DNA from: Cladorhizidae sp. MBARI D1340-BT2
Taxonomy: Eukaryota; Porifera; Demospongiae; Poecilosclerida; Cladorhizidae
Direction of reading: 5' to 3'
NCBI GenBank assembly: GCA_028752905.1
Contig: JAQNBH010000007.1
Coordinates: 41,767,872-41,831,871, forward strand
Length of the DNA: 64,000 nucleotides
Part shown: in pieces, positions 56,769 to 64,000 of the stretch
How the letters are laid out: each line of letters opens with the position of its first letter
Position numbering within the stretch: position 1 is the first letter of the stretch
Position numbers and translations under genes: made by a program
The notes under the pieces: model-generated
The model's database searches: none
Told to the model about the DNA's origin: nothing
Seen by the model: only the letters and a program-made list of their open reading frames with translations

Positions 56769-59552
56769 ATGGCTTCTGTATATAATACCCAGACAGTACT
56801 AGAGATGTTATCTGATATGGAGATTGATAATTGCATTGATAGTGATAGTATATACAGTGAATCAAATAGTGATAGTAGTAGTTGTAGTGATAATGGTAGC
56901 AATTTTGAAGAGAGCTAGGATGGGAGTGTAGATATGGATGTTGGAGCAAGTGGAAATAGGGGGAGAGCTACAGTGAGAGGACAGCAGAGGAGGGGAAGAG
57001 GATGACAGCAGAGGAGGGGAAGAGGAGGACAGCAGAGGAGGGGAAGAGGAGGACAGCAGAGGAGGGGAAGAGGAGGACAGCAGAGGAGGGGAAGAGGAGG
57101 ACAGCAGAGGAGGGGAAGAGGAGGACAGCAGAGGAGGGGAAGAGGAGGACAGCAGAGGAGGGGAAGAGGAGGACAGCAGAGGAGGGGAAGAGGAGGACAG
57201 CAGAGGAGGGGAAGAGGAGGACAGCAGAGGAGGGGAAGAGGAGGACAGCAGAGGAGGGGAAGAGGAGGACAGCAGAGGAGGGGAAGAGGAGGACAGCAGA
57301 GGAGGGGAAGAGGAGGACAGCAGAGGAGGGGAAGAGGAGGACAGCAGAGGAGGGGAAGAGGAGGACAGCAGAGGAGGGGAAGAGGAGGACAGCAGAGGAG
57401 GGGAAGAGGAGGACAGCAGAGGAGGGGAAGAGGAGGACAGCAGAGGAGGGGAAGAGGAGGACAGCAGAGGAGGACTGCAGAGGAGGGGAAGAGGAGGACT
57501 GCAGAGGAGGGGAAGAGCTGTAGGTGGAGGTCAGCAGCGGAGGGGAAGAGCTGTAGGTGGAGGTCAGCAGCGGAGGGGAAGAGCTGTAGGTGGAGGTCAG
57601 CAGCGGAGGGGCAGAGCTGTAGGTGGAGAACAGCCGAGGAGAGGAAGTTCACTTAGGAGTGGAACTAGCCGTGTGGATGTCAGCCATATGTGGACTCCTG
57701 CTGGGGAAGGTATGATATTCCTGCAATAAAAATAATAACAACTAACAGGGTTTCATTTAGAAAATTGTGGGGATGATGGTTAAAATGTGACATCGTTTCT
57801 AATTAATTTTTAAACAATTTCCAAGGGGGAGGTTGGGCCAAAAAGGTTCCAAGAGTGGTCAGTCCCCACCCACCCCTAAATGAAACCCTGACAAATGTCA
57901 AGCAAACTTCTACAAACATATAAACCATTATTATTTCTTTTCAAATTCTAGATGACATTGCTCCACAGAGTAGCCCATTCACACTTCAACCAGGACCTAA
58001 TGTTCCTCAATCATGCCATAGTGCAGAAGATTGTTTTTCTCTGTTCTTTGGGCCAATAATGCTCAAGTTTATCATTGACAAAACCAACGAATATGCTGAG
58101 CATAGGATGTCTTCTATGTTACTATATAACACCAAATTCTGTTTACAAAAATTGGAACAACGTCACATCTAACGAAATGAAGGGATTCATTGCCGTAATT
58201 TTGAACATGGGGATCATTCAACTGAACAACATGAAGGATTACTGGGCTACTGACAAGACTAGGAACTTCCCATTTTTTCGATCAGTATTTTCAAGGAAGA
58301 GATTTTTTCAAATTTTTGGAATGCTGCATGTCGGTGACATAAATAGCGTCACAAAGAGAGCCAAAATTCAACCATTTCTAGACATTCTATGTCCAGCTTT
58401 TGAGTCTGCATACACGCCTAACAAGGCCATTGCAGTTGACGAATCGGTTATTACATTCAAGGGTAAGGTATCATTTCGACAATACCTAAAGGGAAAGCCT
58501 CACCCTTGGGGAATCAAGGCTTTTGTTTTGTCGGATAGCTTGACTGGATATTTACAGTGTGTCTGCATCTACTATGGTAAGGAGACATTGCTAATCAACA
58601 GTGATCATCCACATAATACACGAGTTGTGCTTACTTTGGTTCAGTCTTTTCACAACAGAGGACATGATTTGTACGTGGACAGATTTTACTCAAGTCCTCT
58701 TCTTGCCACTGAACTCAGCAAGGTTGGCATCACCATCACAGGCACCATTCAGTGGAACAGGAAAGGTCTCCCTAAGGATGTGGCGACAAAGAGGAAAGAG
58801 CTGATTGGAACAGTTCAGGCAGCTCGGTCATCTAACATACTTGTACTTTCCTGGATGGACAAAAGGAAGGTCCTGATGATTACGACCAAACACAACACTG
58901 CTATGACTGATGTCCATACCAGGTAATCATATAATAATAAAATAATAACTGCATCAATGTTAGCTTTATCAATTTTATTTATTTACTTGTAAGGCGGGGC
59001 AAGCTAAAGAAGAAGCCAGTTGTCATTGCAGATTGCAACAAAAACATGGCAGGAGTGGACAAGCTGGACCAATTAACAACATACTACAGTTTCTTACACA
59101 AATCCGTGAAGTGGTGGCGAAAGGTATTCTTTTGGGGCATGGAAGTGGCTGTGGTGAATTCGTACATAATTTTCAAGCATCAAAACCAACATAGCCGTCT
59201 TACTCACCTTGCATTCAGAAGGTTACTGATTGAGGCTTTGTCAGACCCCATCCGAAGTGGGCCCAACAGGTTGAATGGCAAAGGCGACCATTATCCTGTA
59301 AAAGGAACTCAGAGGCGTGACTGTGCCGGCTGCAGTAGAAGGCAGGATGGCACCAGACATCTCACTATGTATAGATGTGGTGACTGCCTCAACACACCCT
59401 CTCTGTGCCCAGCTGACTGCTTCCAGACCTACCACACACTGAGGACATATCAACCTGAAGACCGAGTCTATATAAGCATACCTTTATCCTACATAACAGA
59501 TATTATACATATAATATATGTAAAATATATTATATGTAAAATATATTACTAA
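56769..59552 (+). pseudogene. piggyBac transposase with expanded RGG-type N-terminal repeat
   Basis: Exon 1 (56,769-57,709) starts MASVYNTQTVLEMLSDMEID, an acidic/Ser-rich tail, then about 20 repeats of QQRRGRGG and variants ending AVGGGQQRRGR. Exon 2 (57,952-58,922) and exon 3 (58,994-59,552) follow; junctions are gaag/gtatga, ctag, ccag/gtaatc and taag. Exon 2 carries the core with AVDESVITFKGK, HPWGIKAFVLSD and LYVDRFYSSP; exon 3 has MAGVDKLDQL (third Asp) and a Cys-rich finger (DCAGC to LCPADCF). Lesions: in-frame TAG at 56,916, TGA at 57,003, an 11-bp loss near 57,472, and a frameshift between DKTNEYAEH and the WNNVTSNEMK part. The catalytic core itself is open. Confidence 0.88.
56980..57640. 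repeat. 24-bp tandem array (about 20 units) plus 33-bp variants
   Basis: Unit agcagaggaggggaagagga plus ggac, almost without variation from 56,980 to 57,472, followed by three or four 33-bp units with gctgtaggtggaggtcagca. It lies within transposase exon 1. In other frames it gives spurious TAEEGKRR and LPLLCCPP frames. Confidence 0.95.
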
Positions 59553-59639
59553 GTGAGTTTGGGGGAAGGACTATAAAACAAGCGATGTTCTGAGCCCCCC
59601 CCAAAAAGAAAGCAGCCACTTAGCCAGCTATTTACATGG

Positions 59640-59932
59640 GTGCGCTAGCCACATAGCTTGTTGGGTGCGCTAGCCAGCTAGCTTCTTGGTTGGGTTAGCC
59701 AGCTAGCTTCTTGGGTGCGCTAGCCAGCTAGCTTCTTGGTTGGGCTAGCCAGCTAGCTTCTTGGGTGCGCTAGCCAACTAGCTTCTTGGGTGCGCTAGCC
59801 AATTGGGTAGGTTAGCTAGCTAGCTACATGGATTCGCTAGCTAGCCAGCTTCTTGGATGCGCTAGCTGGCTAGCTACATGGGTGTGCTAGCTAGTTAGCT
59901 ATAGGGAGCGCTACCTAGTTAGCTATTTACGG
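59640..59932. repeat. Degenerate GCTAGCCAGCTAGCTTCTTGG repeats
   Basis: About nine imperfect 20-32 bp units rich in gctagc. No coding function is seen. Confidence 0.8.
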
Positions 59933-60182
59933 ATCAATTCATATATACGGCCAGTAGCCGCGTGAAATTCGTGCGCGTGTAATTAACTTAAAATAAATAA
60001 TGAACTAGCTCAACCAGGTGTTAGTTGCGCCTAATTAATGGCTCATCTATTTTATTATTCTTGCTATAATTCAATTGTTGCTATTATAATTGTTATCAAT
60101 TCTTATTCCCATCCAATTGTTATTTTATACATACATTTCACTATCATATCATTCAGACAGGGTATTGCTGACTTATATTTAA
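59933..60182. other. Nothing recognised
   Basis: AT-rich spacer between the piggyBac element and the Merlin remnant. Confidence 0.4.
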
Positions 60183-60655
60183 CATTGTATTATTAAATGC
60201 CAAGTGTCCATGCCGCTCTCGCCACATAAATTCATCCAGGTAGCTTCCAGTCTGATGTGCATGGCATCCTTTCATCCTCTTCAGTTTGGTCTTTACTCTA
60301 TTCCAATACGACTCAATGTTTTGTGTATGGGTATATACCCGACCCAGGGTCTACAAAATGCAGGGAATGGTTGACAGTTTGGTGGCTAGAGACACCAGCA
60401 AGCGATCGAACTTGGTTATAAGCCTTCCACTGGTCTGAGTGGATGACTGTGTTGGGTGCAATATGGACTTCTTGGGCTGGAGGTCTGCCTCGGTAGTGCT
60501 GTATGTTAGATTAGGTAAAGTAAGATAATGGGATCCAGATAAGGTAAGGTAAAGTAGATAAGGTAAAGTAAGTAGGTTTCTAAATATACTATATCTGTCT
60601 ATAAACCTTTGGTTTGTGTCGGAAGAGCGATTTATCGATTGGCTTCAACTCACTT
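60183..60655 (-). pseudogene. Merlin (IS1595/ISXO2-like) transposase remnant
   Basis: Minus-strand pieces in the right order for a Merlin-type DDE transposase. Around 60,602-60,649 it reads LKPIDKSLFRHKPKVY (first Asp motif, usually IDESLF). At 60,326-60,502 it reads GRPPAQEVHIAPNTVIHSDQ followed by WKAYNQV (second Asp) and up to HSLHFVDP. After a one-base frameshift near 60,325 it reads NIESYWNRVKTKLKRMKG (catalytic acid) and YLDEFMWRERHG. A ggtaaagtaa-rich spacer separates the first two pieces, perhaps an intron. Inactive in its present form. Confidence 0.8.
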
Positions 60656-61124
60656 TATGGGGCTGTATTTGTGATTACTTGGAGTAAAGAGGAAATATTA
60701 TATATATTCTGGTTCCTCTCAATGAGATCTACGTAATGACATTCTTAGTTTTTCATTTTAAGCAAGTATATTTGAATTGGCTTTAGAATAGTACAGAAAA
60801 TCTTTTTCATGACTAAAAAAATCATTAAAAATCATCTAACACACCTTTTCACAAAAACTCCATGTAGTTGCATTCTTTGTACATGTACTTGCTAATTTCC
60901 TTGTAGTAAGTTGTGAATCCCTAAAGTAAACACTACTCCAAATATGACTGTCCTGGCCAAACCACAAAAGGTCACTTAAGTCTGGATCAGTTGCAGCTGG
61001 GTCGTTGTCACAATATATACCAGGTACACATCATACAAAATTTCAAAAAAATAATTCCAAACAAGAGAGGAGTGAGGAGTTATAATTTTTTTGTTGTTGT
61101 TGTTTTTTGCCCATCCGACCCCCT
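60656..61124. other. Upstream of the Merlin remnant, one possible coding trace
   Basis: On the minus strand near 60,840-61,010 an open stretch reads DLLWFGQDSHIWSSVYFRDS. It could be an N-terminal part of the Merlin transposase but has no recognised motif. Otherwise nothing. Confidence 0.25.
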
Positions 61125-61932
61125 TAACTTATTACTCTAACATTCTTAAATATCAGTATTGTATTTGTAATACTTTGGATATATTTGGAGTTTTAACTGG
61201 TATAAAATTCAGAGTTGAGTGGGCGTATGCTCAGGAGAGCTAGGCTCAGCTTATGCTCAGTTGGCTAGGGTTAGGGTCAGAAGAGCTAGGCTCAGGAGAG
61301 TGGGCTTGTGCTCAAGAGAGTGGCTAGGGTTAAGCTTAGGGGAGTGGCTATGGTTAGGCTCAGGATAGTAGGCTTATGCTCAGGAGAGTGGCTTAGGCTC
61401 TGGAAAGTGATTAGGGTTAGAGTCAGTCGAGTGATTAGGGTTAAGGGTTAGGGTTAAGGCAATGGCTAGAACAATCTTGACAATGCTGAAGTCCCAACAT
61501 GAATTGTCTACTAATATTATTGTGACATGAAGTATTTTCCCAAAGTGGGCATGGACACAGAGCACACTGATGATAGGTAAATATTTTATCTCACTTGAGT
61601 CCCCCTCCCCAGATCCTCAGTCACAAGCAACTGTTGTGCTTGGTGTCCAATTTCCTCAGCATGGAAGAACTATACACAGACTCTGATATGAATGCTCCAA
61701 AAATTAGAAATGTTAAAAATTCCACAATAATAATGTCAACATCTCTAGAAACACTAGGGGTTAATCAGTAAAAGAGTTAAGATTTGATTTTGCAAGTGAT
61801 CTATCTGGCCAATGAAAAGTTCCATCAAATTCAAACTGCTTACCCGGCTTCCTTGGGTATCTAAGCATGCATGAGCTGATAGACCCTTCCCTCATGAGTG
61901 CTATATAGGCATGCAATAGCCTTCTTCTCCCC
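61125..61932 (+). repeat. Dispersed duplicate segment, copy 2 (mate at 15,181-16,088)
   Basis: Full-length direct match to 15,181-16,088, including the degenerate ggttaggg part (about 61,215-61,460). It abuts the LTR at 61,943. Confidence 0.8.
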
Positions 61933-61942
61933 TCATGAGTGC

Positions 61943-62499
61943 TGTCAGAAACTCTCTCCCTGTGACCTCTTATAAGCCACTAGCAGTTTCTGATGACGCC
62001 AAACCCTTGTCTGAGAACATAGATGCACCACACCTCTTGCCCTCAAGATCTTGGTAAGACCAATACACTAACCTCACTCCCTCACTAGAGCTTGTTAGGA
62101 ATTAAAGAACAATAAAACAATGGCTCAAATGCACATTAAAACATATATCAATAAGCACAATATCACTAGTAATCTATCTCGTTCGATGATAGACTTACTC
62201 AGTCTTAATTGTCTTTCTTAATCGTTCGCTTTCTTTCTTTCTTTGTTCTTCTTTTTCTCTCTTTGCTGTTCTTCTCTTTTATAGATTCTGTCACAGTTCA
62301 CGTAGTGGTTTTGTGGGTAGTCTTGTCTTCTCTGGTCTCTGTGGTTTTACACCTTCTGATGTAGGCGAGTAATCAGGTGAGAGTTTCCCACAGGTTGTTC
62401 CTCCTTTCCCAGAGGTGTCAGAGGCAGTCGCAACGTGATTCCCACAGGTTGTTCCTCCTTTTCCAGAGGTGTCAGCAGTTGTCAGGATGCTCCCTGACA
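61943..62499 (-). repeat. 3-prime LTR of the right-end gypsy element
   Basis: 557 bp with TGTCAG/CTGACA ends. It contains a 75-bp-spaced direct duplication of cacaggttgttcctcctt (about 62,390 and 62,441) and CT-rich tracts near 62,225-62,275. Confidence 0.85.
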
Positions 62500-63985
62500 C
62501 TCCCCCCATCGGTCAAGTGAGAGCCATGCTCTCGTGATAGGCCATCAGCATTGGCATTGCGTGTGCCAGGCTTGTGTACAATCTTGTAGTTGTACGGTTG
62601 CATCAGCAGAGCCCATCGTGCTAGTCTTCCATGGCTATCTTTCAGTCGTGACAGGTATGTCAATGGATTGTGGTCAGTCTGGATCGTAAATTCGGTACCC
62701 TCCAGATAAACGCGAAAGTGTCTGGTTCCTTCGATAACCGCCAGGGCTTCTTTCTCGATGGTCGAATATTTCCTCTCCCGTGGAAGAAGTTTCCTGGATG
62801 CATAGGCGATTGGGTCTTCCTCTCCCAACTCATCAATCTGGGCAAGAACAAAACCAATGCCACTATCAGAGGCATCAGTTTGTAAGATAAATGATCTATG
62901 CCAATTAGGTGTGGATAGAACTGGGTAATTGGTGAGAACTGTTTTCAATTTCTGGAAAGCCTGTTGGATATGCTCATTCCACTCAATTAAGTTGGGTTTA
63001 TCCTTTTTAGTAAGGTCTGAAAGGGGGGTGGCTATAGTCGAGAAATTGGGTATGAATTTTCTATAGTACCCACACAATCCCCTCACATCCTTTATAGTTG
63101 TTGGTTGCCTAAAGCTTTGTACGGCTTGTACCTTAGCTAGCAAAGGCTGTACTGTTCCTTGCCCCACAATATGCCCTAAGTAAACACATGTGTTACACGC
63201 AAACTTGCACTTTCGATTTTTGATTGTTAATCCTGCTTTTCGAAGTCTCTCGAAGATGTCCTTGAGATGTGTGAGATGTTCATCCCAAGTATGGCTGTGG
63301 ATAATAATGTCATCGAGGTATGCCGCAGCGAAGGACTGAGTTCCTTCCAGCACATGATCCATTAGTCTCTGGAACGTAGAGGGTGCAGCCATGAGTCCAA
63401 AGGGCATGGTACGGAACTGAAACTTCCCCCACGGCGTCACAAATGCTGTCTTTTCTTGGCTAGATTTAGCCACTGGTACCTGCCAGTACCCTTTCGTCAG
63501 ATCTAAAGCTGTTATGAACTTAGCCTTCCCCACATCATCATCTATACGTGGTATAGGATACGGATCTACCTTGGTTATAAGTTAAGCTTCCGGTAGTCAA
63601 TGCAGAGACGCTTGTCTCCATCCTTCTTCGGTACTAGAATAGCTGGGGCTGCCCAAGGACTTTTAGATGGAACGATAATACCCATCTCCAACAACTCCTT
63701 GATTTCTCTGCGTAAATATTTGTGCGATGCTTGTGGTAGTCTGTAGGGGGGTGGTCGAATCGGACTTGCATCACCCGTGTCAATTACGTGTTCCACCAAT
63801 GTCGTAAGTCCTGGCTCATCACGAATAATGTCAGCAAACTCCTGCTTCAGTTGTAAGAGATCTTCTGTCTGTGAAGAGGTAAGAGCAATGTTATTTTCCT
63901 CTGATTGAATACCTTCTGTAGTATCCTCCTCAATGATGTCATCAACAGATAGAAATACTGCTGGTGCTGGTGAATGCCACGCCAC
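62472..63985 (-). pseudogene. Ty3/gypsy pol: reverse transcriptase and RNase H, one frameshift
   Basis: The N-terminal part (63,575-63,985) reads VIDTGDASPIRPPPYRLPQ and AAPAILVPKKDGDKRLCIDY. After a one-base loss near 63,577 the frame resumes (62,472-63,533) with ALDLTKGYWQV (catalytic Asp), FGLMAAPSTFQRLMD, YLDDIIIHS, the connection region and RNase H (LQTDASDSGIGFVL, EKEALAVIEGTRHF, QTDHNPL). It ends NADGLSREHGS and stops about 28 bp inside the LTR, so the polypurine tract is coding. Integrase is absent at the usual C-terminal place. Either it was deleted or this lineage places integrase before RT, as in Gmr1-like elements. Confidence 0.88.
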
Positions 63986-64000
63986 GTCTTGATCCCGTTC

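Larger units (their letters stand above)
56554..59552 (+). mobile_element. piggyBac element, left end defined, right end uncertain
   Basis: The left boundary is TTAA (56,550-56,553) followed by CACTTAGCGGACC. Four subterminal copies of GTCACG[A/T]ATTCGTGAC follow at 56,570-56,709. A transposase gene with acidic start, Arg/Gly repeat, DDE core and Cys-rich end spans 56,769-59,552. No clean matching right inverted repeat with TTAA was found; a 7-bp ctaagtg at about 59,552 may be a relic. Confidence 0.75.
61943..64000 (-). mobile_element. Ty3/gypsy element, minus strand, extends beyond the window
   Basis: The 3-prime LTR occupies 61,943-62,499 with inverted ends TGTCAG and CTGACA. The polypurine tract (gatggggggag on the minus strand) directly follows at about 62,500-62,511. 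The pol frame runs leftward into the LTR. Protease, gag and the 5-prime LTR would lie beyond 64,000. No integrase lies between RNase H and the LTR. Confidence 0.88.

Noticed and set aside
56915..57652. Minus-strand PLPLLCCP and plus-strand TAEEGKRR repeat frames
   Set aside because: Alternative frames of the 24-bp array; the transposase context supports the QQRRGRGG frame only.

Overview
The window looks like a gene-poor, repeat-saturated stretch of an animal nuclear genome. Very short introns (about 70-250 bp), animal-type transposon families (Ginger1-type, THAP/P element, piggyBac, Tigger/pogo, Merlin, hAT, Ty3/gypsy) and scattered TTAGGG-like motifs suggest an early-branching invertebrate such as a demosponge. 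That assignment is inference; no diagnostic host marker gene is present.

Layout. 1-11.1 kb and 24.1-37.9 kb are two direct, collinear copies (A and B) of one large duplicated segment. Both carry the same minisatellites in the same order (69-bp, 22-bp, 19-bp and 36-bp units), and each array has expanded differently. Copy A carries a Tigger-like element that itself contains a piggyBac-like element; copy B keeps the empty site. The region 12.9-18.3 kb holds a decayed hAT transposase, telomere-like degenerate repeats and the one convincing cellular coding sequence, the last exon of a secreted, probably GPI-anchored PI-PLC X-domain protein. The region 18.8-23.3 kb is a nested block: an outer TTAA-flanked element, a near-perfect foldback palindrome and a P element with a THAP-domain transposase gene, 8-bp target duplication and long inverted repeats.

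The main find is at 39,861-56,433: one Ginger1-type DNA transposon with about 60-bp terminal inverted repeats and a CCGG target duplication. It carries a nine-exon gene on the minus strand encoding H2C2 finger, DDE integrase core, GPY/F module, Ulp1-like cysteine protease and PHD finger. Four other elements have inserted into it: a Ty3/gypsy element with nearly identical LTRs and a full gag-pol frame, a TIR miniature element, a piggyBac element and a truncated Tigger. All four lie in introns and every predicted splice junction is preserved. Next to its left end the TIR motif has been amplified into a roughly 160-bp tandem repeat.

The region 56.5-59.6 kb is a second piggyBac element, whose decayed transposase has an N-terminal Arg/Gly-rich repeat made of about 20 nearly identical 24-bp units. 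Merlin transposase remnants follow at 60.2-60.7 kb, then a second copy of the 15.2-16.1 kb segment. A minus-strand Ty3/gypsy element runs off the right end; its RNase H is followed directly by the LTR, with no integrase between.

Most long open frames here are satellite artefacts. Exon models were built by eye from GT/AG sites and reading phase.
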